A DNA stretch of 64,000 bases from NCBI GenBank assembly GCA_013398955.1, contig VWPU01017864.1, positions 62,001 through 126,000 on the forward strand, read 5' to 3'. The DNA is from Callaeas wilsoni. Taxonomy: Eukaryota; Chordata; Aves; Passeriformes; Callaeidae. Positions 1 to 13,000 of this stretch are shown here, in pieces (within the stretch, counting starts at the first letter, position 1; each line of letters begins with the position of its first letter). Below the pieces are notes generated by a model. It worked only from the letters and a program-made list of their open reading frames with translations, made no database searches and was not told where the DNA came from. Position numbers and translations under genes: made by a program.

Positions 1-3000
1 CTTTTCAGCATTTTCTCTCATGGAGAATTTTCAAATAGTCAGCTTTAGATCTTAACTAAAAAAGTGAATGTCAAAAATCTCAGAATCCTGTCCTCCTCAT
101 AGCACTAGAGCAGTACATCACATTAGATGATTATTTGGTCTCTCTTGCCTTTAAGAGGTATTAGTCTATTAATTATAGGTCAGCTCATCATTTCTCCTTT
201 AGACTTTGGCTTCAGTTTAATTTACCTTCCTTCTTTCTTGTTATTTAGGTCATCCCTCTAAAATGGACTAAAGCTACATCTACTTATTTTCCTCGTCCTT
301 CTTTGCAAATATTTTTCCTCTTAATTTTTTTCTGTGACAGCAATCCATCCACTTTGAGTGTTTGTTGTTTTTCAGGAGAAATCAGGGGCTACCCCATATT
401 TTTCTTGCTGGACATTTATTTTAGGCGGACTTCAGGCTAGCCATTCTTTGCATTGTTACCTGCACCTTGTAACATTATCATCGGCATCCTGGCAGACAGC
501 TGTTTCTTGCCTTTACTGCATATCTAGGAGGTTAGGGCAGGTAGGATGGAGGAGTCTCACAAGTCAGTCGTTTTAGGTGTCTCTCCTATAGCAGTCCTCT
601 GAATTTTATCAAAACATCTGTCAAAAGGGTATTCATATTTTCTTTGTCTCCTCTGCCCAGTGTTTTATGTACACTTTAGGTCGTGAAGAGCCTCTGTTTG
701 CATTCACAAGAACCAGGTCTCAGTCCTGTACCAAAGCCAGCTGCAAGAGAGCTCATAGCACAGCCATAAGTATAGTGTTACAGTTGATAGCTCCTCACAA
801 TTTATAGTGCTCTCAATAAACTGTGGGCAAAAAAAAAAAGTGCATTCAAGATCTGAAAAGGTTTCGTTGCACTGGTTGGTTGCATTGCAAGTCTGCAGCT
901 CTCATCTGTCAGATACTGCAAGCTTGTCATACCACAGCAAAGTATCGGTCATGAACACTTTAAAACATTTGTGCAAACCAGCCGGTTTGCATATGGGAAG
1001 TTGTGTTCTTATTCAGCAATACTGCTATTTTACAGTGGCTGGGAGGACAGCAGTGTGCTTAAATATTTCTGGTTGCACTGGTAGAGTTTCAGATCACTTA
1101 ACTGTTGCTATAATCTTTACATTGCTTCACATAATCTGTTAGAACTAAATTATGCCATGTCCTCCTGCTCATATTTTTTTTACTTCTAGTAATATGTCGT
1201 TCCCATTCATTTAGAATCTCTGGAGTCTGCAGCTGAGAGCTCTAATTAGGTGTGTCTACAACTCTGGAAAATAGGTCTTCCATCTTATTTTCATGTTTGG
1301 ATTCAATTTACTATGTTGAAACAATTGCATTGCTCTGGGATCTATCAATGTTTTCTCTTTCAGGGTAAGAGTGGAACTTGGATCAGTCGGAAAAAGTAAA
1401 TGACTATGAGCATCTTGCATGAAACCTACAGTTTACCTGGTGATTCTCGTGTTTGTTCAATGCACATGAATTCACACAGAGCAATGCCATCACACATCTT
1501 TTATGGACCTATTTTTAGACATGGTTTTGTTCTGGATGTGAAGTATTTTGCACAGGAATTTAAAAGCTCCTGCAGCACACACTCTGTAATTTCAAGGCCA
1601 CCTAGGATTTCTTTTTTGTCTCTCTTTTTGGCACAATGCACACATATGTTTAGATGTCATCCTGCCTGTGCTAATATGAATATCTAGTAACATAAAGAAT
1701 TTTACTGTTTTTTTTTCTGGAAAAACAATACAGTGCTCTTTGCAGACACGAGGTAAATTTCCTTTTCTTTTCCCTGCTCTGTTCTCATCATGGCTGGACA
1801 GGTGAAAGCAGAAGTAAGCCTGAGGCAGCTCCAGGTTTAGAGCTCAAAAAACCATCCCCAGTGGCACTGAGCATGGCAGGCTGATGCTTCCCTGCACCCC
1901 AAAGTAACTTTAAATGTGGCAGCTTTTTTTTTTTTTTGCTGTGCTGTCTGTGGTCAGTCTCAGGGAGAGCTGTTTGTTATGGATGTGTCCAAATGAAGGA
2001 TGACTCCTGCCAGGCCTTTGACAGAGGCAAAAAAAGCCTCATTTCCTGGCTAACCAGGAAAGACAGAAGTTCTGAATACATTTATTGTTAAAACACACTG
2101 TTACTTGGGTTTTGAGCTCATTTGTGCATGAACTGTCATTTAGTTTTGTAACTGTACAGTGACTACGGAACTGACCTAAGAATGGGTCCCCTTTGAAGGT
2201 GATACAATATGAAAACAAATAGTAATAACAACCACTAATGCTTTGGACTGCACATTTAGTTTCTGAGTGCCCCAGAATTACACTCTTAGCCAAATGGAGA
2301 TAGTGCTTGCACATCCATGGAGAGTTCTTGGAAATCTATGAAAGTCTGTTTGCACTGCAGCTTGCTTGGTCAGGAAGTGTGTGAAAGCCTGAGGTAAGTT
2401 ATGAAAATAACCTCCAAATATACTGATTCTCCATCCCTTTCTGAGCCCTAGCACTGCCAGGTGTTGTCACATGCTGGAAAGAAGATGGGATAAGTTTCTT
2501 TGTCTTTCTGGCCTTCCCTGTCACAAAAAAAAAGATGCAGCACTGAAAACGTAAATATACCTAAGCAGGGTTGTAGGTGCCCAGAGCGTCATAAGGAACA
2601 ACAAAATCCCAACAGCCTAAAGTGGTCACACACAGAGGATTCAGCACCTACAACAACCTCCTTCCCAGAGCACGTCCCATGGGAAGCATCCCTCCCTTCC
2701 TATTTCCTCCACACAGATGTCATCTGCAGCTTGGGTATTGAAAATAAATCGGCTGCAAAAAACTGCCTTGGACACGTCAAACTGGGCCCAGAAATGGAAG
2801 TATCACTTTTCCTGTCGCCTTCAGTTGATACAAAATAGGTGCATGCATTGGGAATCTGGCTGCTAAACTCTGATGTGAGAAGCTGTACTGAGCACCTGCT
2901 TTTCCTTAAGTAGTACATCTTGACAAATTATATAATCAAGGGCATAGCGATCCAGAATGAATCTCACAAAGATTAAGTCATGTTCTAGTACATCCAGCGC

Positions 3001-5105
3001 AGAAGTGGGAAAAAAAGAAAGTCTTTTTAGCACAAAGACTATGGCAAGCTGAAGTCCTGTACACTTGGCAATCTCAGTAATCCACAAGGAGAATTCAAAA
3101 ATGACAGAGTACATGCTTGAATCCTGCAGTTTGTGGTCTTGAAGCCACATGCTGGGCATTCCTTGTATTTTCTGCTTTTAAAGAGGATGAGGATTCTCAC
3201 CTCCTGCTGCCTTAGTATGAGGTGGCTGCAGGCCTGCACTTAGCAGATCCCGAGAGAAAACAGCAGGGCCTTCTGAGATCTCTGGGCCTGTGACAACCTC
3301 TAAATCATCACAGTACTCCCCCAAACTTGCTTAAACAGATTTTTCAATCCTTGCAAGAGTCCAAGTGGAGCACTTTATGTGTATTTTATTAAGCAGTGGA
3401 TAAAGGCAGAATATGGCTCACTCAGTATGTACCTCAGAAGGTGTGAATGCGCGACCTGCCTGCCAGTTAGCTGCTTGTGCATGCAGAGAGCAGCTTATAT
3501 TCACTCTGAATGCTTTTGTTAGATAATAAAAAAAACCCCACTGCCACATGTATGCAAAATGCTCTTCTCAAAGGCTCCTCACTTGGCCAAATGTGAGCTC
3601 ATTTTCAGCAGGACCCCCACAGGGCTTTCTCAGGGAGGCCTGCCTCCCCTGCCAAGCTGGTTCTGCTGGTACCCAGCTCTTGCGAACTTCCTGGAAAACC
3701 TCTTACAAGCTGAAGAGTACTCTAAACACCAGGAGAAGTGCATTCCTTCCCCCTCTAACACAGCATGTATTCATGTTTGCAAGATGAATTATATTTGCTC
3801 TGTGTTTGCTCTAGCTCTGCAGAAAAGTTCCAGTTCAGGGGAAATTACAAAAGTGCAAATAGGAAATGTATCATTCAAACACACTGGTGATCTTCACTCC
3901 GGGTGCCAGTAGCATTTAAACCATGATAAATACAGTTGCAGCTTTCTCTATCCATTGGATAAAATTGCTAAGGCAATTGATCCACTTGATTTGCAGTGAT
4001 TAATACATCTTTCAAGCATGTTTTCCTGTCCTGAATCACAAGGATAGTACTAAACCATACTGCCAGTGCTGCATACTTTTGCAGTAACAGCTTAATCCTC
4101 CACCCTCCATGGGCCTAGGGCACTGGGATGCAGATATCCCTCCACTGTCCCAAACTTGGGCCATGGGCCATGGCTTGCCCTCAGCTGGGGACCATAATTC
4201 TTCTGCTCCAGGGAGCCAGCCAGATTCCATGAGAGGATATTTCACCTCACTGGCTTCATGTTAAAGATGACACATAGTCAGGTAAGCACTCACATGCTTT
4301 CTTTGTCCAGGTTTTAGATGAGCTGTTTCCATGGAAATAGGTTGTTTCTGTTTATTGATGCCTGTATTCTGCTGGAAACCCTTGTTTCAACATTGTGTTT
4401 TGCTGGGAATGGCTGCAGTACATATCTTGAGGGGTCCTTGTCTGTATCTTTTACTTTTCCCCCTAATTTTATATACAAAAAGTTTTGGAAGATCAACTGC
4501 TGATCAACGGAAATGATTTGCAATGCATGTATGGGTTCAATGAAAAATAGCACATAGCATTAAAAACATGTGCTGCTGGTTTTAACAGTAGCACATATGT
4601 GCTCAGCAAAGCAGGTTAAAAATTTTTGTCTGCTTCAATTTGTTTATTTTAAGAGTCCTCTTCAGAGAAGATCTTTTTAAAGAAAAAAATAGCAAGGAAA
4701 AAAAAGCACTTTGTCAGAAATAATTCAGGAATGTCTTAACATCCTTTCAAAAAGCTAACCATTTCTCTTGAAAAAAAAAGAAAAAGAAAAATAAAAAGGG
4801 AAGGATTTGCTTTTTCTTTCTTATTTTCCCCAAGGGGAACAATAGCAATCTTTAGCAAGCTGCTATAAGAGAGGGGGAAGGAATTCCATTGAAAAATGTG
4901 GTAAGAAACAAGGTATTTTCAACCACATCTCTTCACTAGTAATGTAGCATGTCACAGGACTGTAGCAGCAGGTATGTTGCTATACAGAGACAGGACCAGC
5001 TGTAGAACATTTATCAAAGGAAAGAAAAAGGTACCGAGGAAAAGTGTATGGCTTCTTACTTACTGTTTTTGCTGTCTTATGAGTGCATGCAATGTCCTGA
5101 TAGTG
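1..5105. other. AT-rich non-coding DNA, no gene seen
   Basis: No open frame here exceeds about 117 codons, frames occur on both strands, and none shows a recognisable domain. The stretch holds only simple-sequence tracts: an 11-base A run ending at 839, a 14-base T run at 1924-1937, and an A-rich purine tract at about 4771-4800. There is no CpG island and no LINE 3' end. It could be intergenic or intronic; the sequence does not decide. Confidence 0.7.
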
Positions 5106-5111
5106 GTGAAC

Positions 5112-5142
5112 TAATAAATAATAATAATAACAATAACAACGA
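5112..5142. repeat. AAT/AAC trinucleotide microsatellite
   Basis: A short imperfect run of AAT units passes into AAC units. It creates a run of asparagine codons in a + strand frame, which explains the open frame across it. It is a simple repeat with no sign of coding function. Confidence 0.85.
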
Positions 5143-8100
5143 CAAAATTTTCTACTCTGATCTGGGGAATGTCTTAGAGGAAACTGGTGAGCTGGGTCTA
5201 ATAATGCCTCTGGGAAGAAGACTGGTATTGTTTTCATTTTACACATGATGAAAATGATAGATGAAGTGTTTAAGTGACAGAAAGGGAAAAATCAGTTTCC
5301 CTCTTCACTGAGGAGGTTTGGCATCAAGTATCTCAACTAAAGTAGTTTTGTAATATGCGAGGGGGCTGCATTTGTGGAAGAAATACGTCTTTGCAGGACA
5401 GCCCTCAGAGTTCTCTCTGGACCAGTCAACAAACTAAGTAAATTTATGATTTTGGCAGCACAGAGGCACAGATATGAAATGGATCCCGAGATAAACACTG
5501 TGCTACAATCACAGGTATCCAAAACTGCAGTTCCTTGACAGGAGAGCTGGCATGCAAGTTTTGTCATGAAACAAAGGGGTTTGGGGATCTGAGTGCTTCT
5601 ATTCAAATAAATGTATTTGTTCCAGAGGAACAGAGGTGGTGTGATGATACATTGTGGCAAAAAAGTACATTGCAATTACATTGTGATGCTCCCATCATAG
5701 TCATTAAGTACTCAGATTAGCTTCACTGTCTCTCTCAATTGCATCAATTAGAGCTCTACATTCAATTTTCTGGGGTAATTTTGTCAGTGTGGCATGATGA
5801 AATGGTGCTTTTACCTTCCATATGCTAATTTGCTTACTTGAATTTGTACCTGCCCCCTTTTATTAGCTATAGTCATCCTCATTACTATTGTCCAGACCTT
5901 GTCCATGTTACAGCCACATTCACTTGCCTCCTTCCACTGTGCAATGAGCAAGCCCTTGATATCTGATGCAGGCTGAAAAATCAAGCACAATTCAGCTATG
6001 ATTTCTCTTTAATCTGTACTTCCTGGCCCTGTCTCCTCCTTCAGTTTGTGGAGATTTCTTCAGCCACATCTGAGCATTGCCCGAATAAAAGTGGAAATGT
6101 TTTGCTGAAAGCAGCTTTTGAATACATGCTGTGAATTTATCAGCTCTTCTGTGCCAAACCTCTTGAGGTAAAACTGATCCTGCATGTGCAGGATAAACAT
6201 TCCCTGTTGACACGGTAAGTTAGCGAGCCTGCTGAGTTATCCTGGGTTATTATCTTCCCTAGCACTGGAGGTGGAGATCTGAGGTAGATGCATGGCACCA
6301 CATCGTTAGCCTTCACAAATTTGCCATTGGTCTGTGAAATATTCTGTTATTAAAACACGAAAAGCAAAAGGAGAAATATGCCAGAAAATCTATCTGGATA
6401 ACTGTGTTTGGAGAACAGAGGATATGAAGTTTTGCATTTTTCTATGGCAAGCAGATAAGCAGTTTTCTACACTTATAAATCAAAACAGCAACATTTGTAG
6501 CATCTGCTTGGCTGTTTTAGCCATCATTATAACAAATGACCGTTCAATCAGTACTAAAGAGTAAGAATTGTCAGCTTGGCTTCAGAACCTCTTTCTATCC
6601 CACAGGTTAAAATAGTTTGCTTTTAAATGATTTTTTTTGTGCTAATGATTTGAGCTTTGCTAGGCAAGCTGTTTTGGGGTGTGGGGTTTCTGCAGAGCAG
6701 ATGCTGGGAAGCTGAGCCTCAGCTCTGCTTTTAATTACATGGGGATGGACTTTAGAGGTTACACAGCTCCTCCTGTCTTGGGCTGCTGCAGCTTGGCAGC
6801 ATCCAGGAGCTGCATACAGGACCTGTCCTTGCCACTGCTGAAATGAAGCCACCCGTCTGAACACATGTGACATCTCTTTATGGAAACTTGAGTCCAGTGC
6901 AGGTATGAAAACACAGCATAGACACTCCCTGTGCTTTACCCAGTTGACCACTGGATCCAAAAGGAAAGGGGACATGTTCTGAGACATGCAGCATTTTAAA
7001 ACGCTGCCATTTGCAGAACTTTGTCTGTCTTTGCTGCCTTTTCTGTTTGTGCTCTGATGAACTTCAAGCATGTTGAAGGCAGAAAAGGGTGTAGCAAACT
7101 GGCTTTGTTATAGGTGGCACCGATTTCCCTGTGGGAAGCTGTCTGCAGATCATTACTTGAAGTTCATGTTACGTATCTGAACTGCAACTTGTACTTCCAA
7201 ACCTTAGCGAAAACACACTGCCTTCTTTCTAAAACGTGTTTCTATTTTATTCATTCATTAATATTCCCAATAGCTTTTAAAGTTAGAATATAAAAGGAAA
7301 AAATGAAAAGATTCTTCAGCATGTCTTTGTTTTTTTTTTTTCATTGTGATATTCAGATTTAGTCAACAATAAAAGATTAAAGGTGTGAATGCTGTGAAAG
7401 AACAACTTTGTGAAGCTGCCTGACAGGATTTGGAAAGCAAGAGCCCTTTTTTGCCTTTCTCTGCTCTCTGATTTATCTTCAGCACTGATGTGTCAAAGTT
7501 GCCCAAGTCACCTTTCTTTTTATTTTTTGTAGGGCAGACTGAGAGAAGGCTGTGTGCATTTTATTCTCTCCCTTAGGTTAAAACCAAAGACCTGCTAAGT
7601 CTTTATGGTAGTTAAGCACCATCTTGCACTTGGTTTCAGTGAATTTATGCTATCAGTGTTAGATAATCCTGCTCCTAGATGTCAGCGAAGAGAAGTAGGG
7701 GAGATCAGCCACTGGTCTGGTTCTTTCCCTGCATTGGCCTGTCCAACTTTTGAAGAGATAAACAGGGATATCCTGAACTGGGAGACCTCCTTAGCCTTTG
7801 CAGATGCTGGGTAAGGTTCTTGCCAGCCCCCAACATCCCATTTGCCAGTATTCTTTTAGCTTTCCTATATAGTGGCCCAGGACAAAGCAGAGTTTGAGTC
7901 TGATGCTTGAGATGACTTACTGCGGACTCCTCAGCAATCTGAGCAAACTGAAAATGGACCATGTAAAATGTTGCTCTTAGCAGATATTATTTACAGCCGG
8001 TCTGACAAGATGAATCCAAAGTATAAATCAAACTTTGGAGCACAAATCTCGTTAGTTGCCATGTTAGTAAATCAGCTCACCTAAATAATCTTGAGCTTTT

Positions 8101-9202
8101 GACAATGACGCAGCCTTCTGGATTGAAAATTCAGCTCCTGCTTGTGCAGTGAACTTGATCTGCTGACATTTCAAAGGATTGAGATCCTATTTCTGATGGT
8201 GCAGTTTATTCTCGACTATAAACTATTCTGAGCAGCACTGAGCTGAATACAAACAGTTGATGTTCAGGTCTGTCTCCTCTGACTAAGTGGAGTAGGTTAG
8301 GGAAATGGCATAATTTGTACATGTTTTCCAGAAGAAAACAAAAAGCAAACATGGTAATGTGGGGAGACAAATAACACAGCACATATAAAGAATGTTCGGT
8401 GGAACGGCTTTTTGTTTGTTTTAACTTTTCCATTTGGAAGGGAAATCTGATGTTTTCAATCCATACCTCCAAGCTTATTCCCAGAATGAAAAGCCTGTGT
8501 TAGAGAGATGTGATTTCTGCTTTTCACTGAAGGTCTGGTATTGTTTGACAATAAATTGTGTTCTATACAGCTTCAATTACTAACCCACTCAGATCTGACA
8601 GCCCTTAATTATCCGAGACATGATCTACTAAAATCTACATCTGGAAACCATGTCAATTTTTGCTTTTGGCATTGGAAAGTCTGACTTAATGTTAAACACA
8701 TACTCTTAAATGCAAAGCTTTGGGAGAAATTAGTACAGCTGAAAACCGTTTTGCAGATTAAATGTTAAAATAAATTGCACAGGCCTTTTATTTAATAGCT
8801 ACAATGTTTCACCATATTTCCATGTGCTGTATTCTCTCCATATATCTATTGGTTGATTTTGCATCTCCCATAGATCTGACGCTTGTTCTTATGGGATCCT
8901 GTCAGCACAGCTGTAATGGAGAAATACTCTCCAGGACTCAGACTGGCTGTTTTGTCACTTCTGACTAGGCAGACTGGAGTTGCTGATAGATTTGCGTCTT
9001 TTCTGAAGCTTGTCAAGATGCTTACACTTCAAGTAACCATGGGGGGGAAAAAAAAGATTTTCTGTTACTGTACTTTATGCATATAGCCAGGGATGTTGCA
9101 AAACTAGTACCCATTTGGTTTAGTGAATAAAGACTTGACCTCAGCAAATCTAAGGTTCTAGCTAAACCATCAATTAATAAGTTTTCTCATCAATACATTG
9201 AA
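5143..9202. other. AT-rich non-coding DNA, no gene seen
   Basis: This stretch precedes the CR1 copy. The longest frame is 154 codons on the minus strand at 6607-7071; it is rich in Ser, Cys, Gln and Lys and has no recognisable motif, signal peptide or membrane segment. I see no splice-bounded exon that would support it. A T run lies near 7329-7341. Nothing else stands out. Confidence 0.65.
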
Positions 9203-9526
9203 CTACTTCAAAGGTGGGTGCCAAGAGGATGGTGCCAGAATCTTTCCGGTGGTGCCCAGTGGCAGAACAAGGGGTAACGGCCATAAACTAAAACACAACA
9301 AGTTCCACCTTAGCATGAGGAAGAGTTGCTTTACATTGAGGGTGGCAGAGCACTGGAACAGCGGCCCAGGGAGGTAATGGAGTCTCCCTCTCTGGGGACA
9401 TTTAAAACCCTCCTGGATGTGTTCCTGTGTCACCTGCTTTAGGTTACTCTCCTCTTGGCAAGGGGGCTGGAGTAGATGATCTCCAGACGTCCCTTCCAAA
9501 CCTAATGATTCTGTGATTCTTTGATT
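9203..9526 (+). mobile_element. CR1 LINE, 5'-truncated 3' end
   Basis: The sequence matches the typical avian CR1 3' region. It contains the end of the RT-protein reading frame, where a frame starting at about 9276 reads a motif ending RVAEHWN, the CR1 carboxyl end. This is followed by the conserved 3' untranslated block with GATGATCTCCAGA and CCCTTCCAA. It ends in the CR1 terminal octamer repeat (ATTCTGTG then ATTCTTTG, 9508-9526), so the copy is on the plus strand and has a complete 3' end. It is severely 5'-truncated, as most CR1 copies are. A stop follows the WNSGPGR stretch and small differences break the frame upstream, so it is inactive. The start is judged from where similarity fades. 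This copy is the main evidence for an avian genome. Confidence 0.93.
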
Positions 9527-9535
9527 AAAGGGCTA

Positions 9536-9632
9536 GTGGGAAAAAAACCCCAACAAAACAACAACCAAAAAACAAAACCCCAAACAAATAAACAAAAAAA
9601 ATCCAAAAAAAACCAAAAAAACCCCCCAAACT
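9536..9632. repeat. A/C-rich low-complexity tract
   Basis: About 100 bases on the plus strand are almost entirely A and C, made of runs of A separated by CCC, CAA and CCAA. It begins about ten bases after the CR1 octamer tail. It could be an expanded simple repeat seeded next to the insertion, or may have arisen independently. The minus strand reads as a hydrophobic Phe/Leu/Val/Gly frame, a by-product of the composition. Confidence 0.8.
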
Positions 9633-9933
9633 CTCAGAAAAGCAAGATGAGTAGTGGACCTAACACATGGAATAAACTTTTCCAGTCTGTGTGCATTCTG
9701 AGTATTTTTTTTCTGTAACAAGGTGCTAAAATACATTCCTGGAATATTCACCAATGGCCTGGTTGGCAAAATTGGCAACTGCAGAATGTGCCTTCAGATT
9801 GAGGGGATTTTGCACCATACTTAAACTGGTGAAGAATTGCAACAATTTCAGAAAACAAAATTTTCCTTGGATTAATTAGGCTAACCTTTTTAACAGCTTC
9901 TCAGTTTATGTTGATAATTATAATAATGTAACC

Positions 9934-10012
9934 ATGATGATGATGATGATGATAATCGTAATAATAATTGTAAAAATAATGATAACAACAGCAATAATAA
10001 TGATGATAATTT
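9934..10012. repeat. ATG/ATA trinucleotide microsatellite
   Basis: A run of six or more ATG units starting at 9934 degrades into ATA, AAT and AAC triplets up to about 10012. Poly-Met/Ile frames open on the plus strand and poly-Ile on the minus strand purely because of the repeat. Confidence 0.9.
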
Positions 10013-13000
10013 GTTGCTTTGTTGTGGACACACAGCTACTTGCCATGCTGATTAGACCATTTACTGATAAGGAGAAGTTCAAACTCAAGTGGCCAATAGT
10101 ATCTGGCAGTGCAGATACTACTGCAGTGTGGAGAACAGCTATCATACAAATGAAAACCATCAAAGCCTGGCACTGGGTGCTCTGTCCAGCCTCTTGAAAC
10201 CCAGTGAGCTTTACTGCTGAAATCCTTGCAACACTGGTTAGAAAACAGTGCAGAAGAGGGAAAGAACGAGGCTCTGCATGTGATGTAGTTACAGCAGACA
10301 GCTTTTGTCTTGCTCACCATGTTCTTACTGAAACTCCTAAAAGCCTTTAAATATTTAAACAGGAGCAGAAGAGTTTAGAAACTATTTTTCTCAGGGACCT
10401 ACTTCTGGCAACAAGGTGTTTCTGAAGATAAATCTATACAGTCTCTTCCATCATTATGAAGAAGTCGAAGGATATGCTGGGAGTGGTAGGAACACCAGTA
10501 TTGAAAAAGTGAACATTCGCAGTGTCTTTCTAGCTCCGCAACAAATCTGCTATGAAACAATGATTTGTTTCACTCCAACATTCCTTAAAGTTTGCAGGGA
10601 AAGTTCCTCAACTTGCCCTGATTCCTGGGCAACAATGCTGTTTTGGTGGGATGTGGCTCTACATCACCCTGTTTCCAGCCATTCTGTGATCCATCAGAGC
10701 AGGCATTGCACTGCTTACTGCTCCACATGTCTGCCCAAATGCTTTTCTCCTTCTTTTGGGTTTATACATCTGGTTTTACACATCACATAAACTCATTAAG
10801 GTTAGAGAAGTTACACTGAAGGACAGAACCAAGCCACAAGGTTTTGTGCAGCAATTAAAGCAACTTTATTGAAAAGTGTCACTTGCTATCTTTGGTGACC
10901 GAAAGACTGCAGAGCCATGTTATTTGTAATGTTCAAATTCTATTTTGCGTTAATTCATACAGGCAGTTTTGCTAGTAGCAAACAAAAAAGACAGAAGTCA
11001 GTGCTAGTGAAAATGTGATTTAACTAAAAGGCAAGTGAGATATTTTGAAAAAAAAATTAAAGATTGTATCTGTCCTTATTTTCCATCAAGGTGTGCTTGG
11101 TTCATATTTTCAAATTGGTCCTTATAGATACATTTTAAGTGAAATATGTGATATTAATATAAAGCCATATGTTGGCAGAAACTAAATTTTAAGGTAAAAT
11201 CTCACATATTGCAATGTAAGTGCAAACAAATGTCATCAGTGTGTCAGAGAAAATAACTGACCTAAGATCCAATATGCAAAGCACGTTCCTTCTGTAGCAC
11301 TCAAGCACAAGTTTGATGATATTCATGTTCCCCCACAAAAAGACAAACCAGGGCTGTGTCACGTTTCATAGCAGTTAATGCGTTTTAGTGAGGCCTCAAG
11401 ATTAAAAAACCCAAGTGTCTCCAACTGACAGTGACAGTGTTATCTTCTATTGTTTCATATGCTTGTTAACAAAGGACATGATTTCAAGTAGGATTTGACA
11501 CTTCCACAGACTGTCTTGCCCTGTTCTGTATCTCAGAAAACTGCTGATATTGAATCTGTGGCATGGTTTTTGTTTTCATAGCAACAATTTGATATCGCCA
11601 TTGTGGATTTGTGACTTCGCTGCAGTCTCCAGCTGAAAGGAGGGTTGGTTGTTAAAGGCCAGGTTTCTGAAACAATAGCAGCCAAACTGTTGAGGGAAAA
11701 AGACCTGAACTTCATTTGGACACAAAACCTCTGTTCTTCTGAAGCTTACTGTGATGAGATATAATTATTTACTTATTAAAGAAACAAAATAGTTAATTTG
11801 TATCTCATTAATAAAGAGATACCAAAATTAGCTAATGATTTCACTGGAAAACATCTGTGGTCCTTTTTGAAAAGGGCTGCATTTTCATGGTTCCTCTCTT
11901 GTTAACATCTTAAAACAGGGGAGGTCAGATTAATTTCTCTCTAGTCCCTAGCTAGCATCAATGAAAATATTGAAAATGTCCTGTTTTGTCAAGTCCTGAA
12001 GCTATCTGGAGTTTTTTCGACTGATCTAATTCTTTTCTGATTCTTCCAGTACCTTCCTCACTTGTTAGTTATTTTTCTCCTCTCCTGTTTACATGCAGCA
12101 AAATTATTCCTGCTTCCTCCCATCTCCCTGGTGAGCATAGATGTAAGGAAGTCATTTAGATTCCTGGTTCTGTATGCTTGCCCTGTCTTTCAAAGCCTAC
12201 AGTGTTCACTCAGCAAGATTACTGCTTTATATGACTGCAGAAGCTTTTATTTGTCTTCACAGCTTGTGCAGGCCTGGTTTTATTTTCACTGGTGGTTTTC
12301 TAAGGCTGTACCTTGCATTCCCTGACTGACACGAGGTTAGTGTTTCATCTACAAGGTTGTTGTCTTCATACCCACTTCTTTTCTCTATCAATACCTGCAT
12401 TTCCCTGATCACCTCTGTTTGTTGTTTACTATTGATAGTAAAAGTTTTTTCCTTAATGTGTTTTTGCTGTGCTGGACGCTTGAAAAGCTGCTTCTGAGGG
12501 CTCAGCTCTCCCTTCCTCTGCCTTATTCGTCTTTTTTCTACCTGCTGATTTTTACCAGTACTTTCCTGCTTTTCTGCCAGATTTTAATGGTTGAAATGGA
12601 CACTGGCTTTCCATTTTGGAGATTCTCCTGCTCTTTGTTTCTGGCAAGCACACACTGACATGTGAAAACCTCATGGAGTTATGTAAGTGTTCAGTTCTAC
12701 TGGTGCCTGATTTGTAAAATATGATTCTGATTCCCTATTGCTTTTAGCTGTGTATCACATATTGAATTAAGTGGTTTCTGCAGACAGAAATGAACAAAAT
12801 ATGGTGACGATTAAATAGAGAAGGCAGAGTGCTGTTTCCTGTCATCCTGCCAGCTCTTTCCTCCCAACCAATGCCCAAAAGTGCCAGAGGCTTTGCGAAG
12901 TCCAGCAAACATCCTGGGGTTAATCACCACAGTGAGTGGACAGGATTTTCCCTGTGTGTTTTGATATAGTTCAGCTTAAACCATGCGAGATGATCTACAG

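Noticed and set aside
6607..7071. 154-codon minus-strand frame
   Set aside because: No motif, no splice or promoter support, and low-complexity patches such as a short Ala run. Treated as chance.
9918..10197. Overlapping Met/Ile-rich frames on both strands
   Set aside because: They are produced by the ATG/ATA microsatellite.
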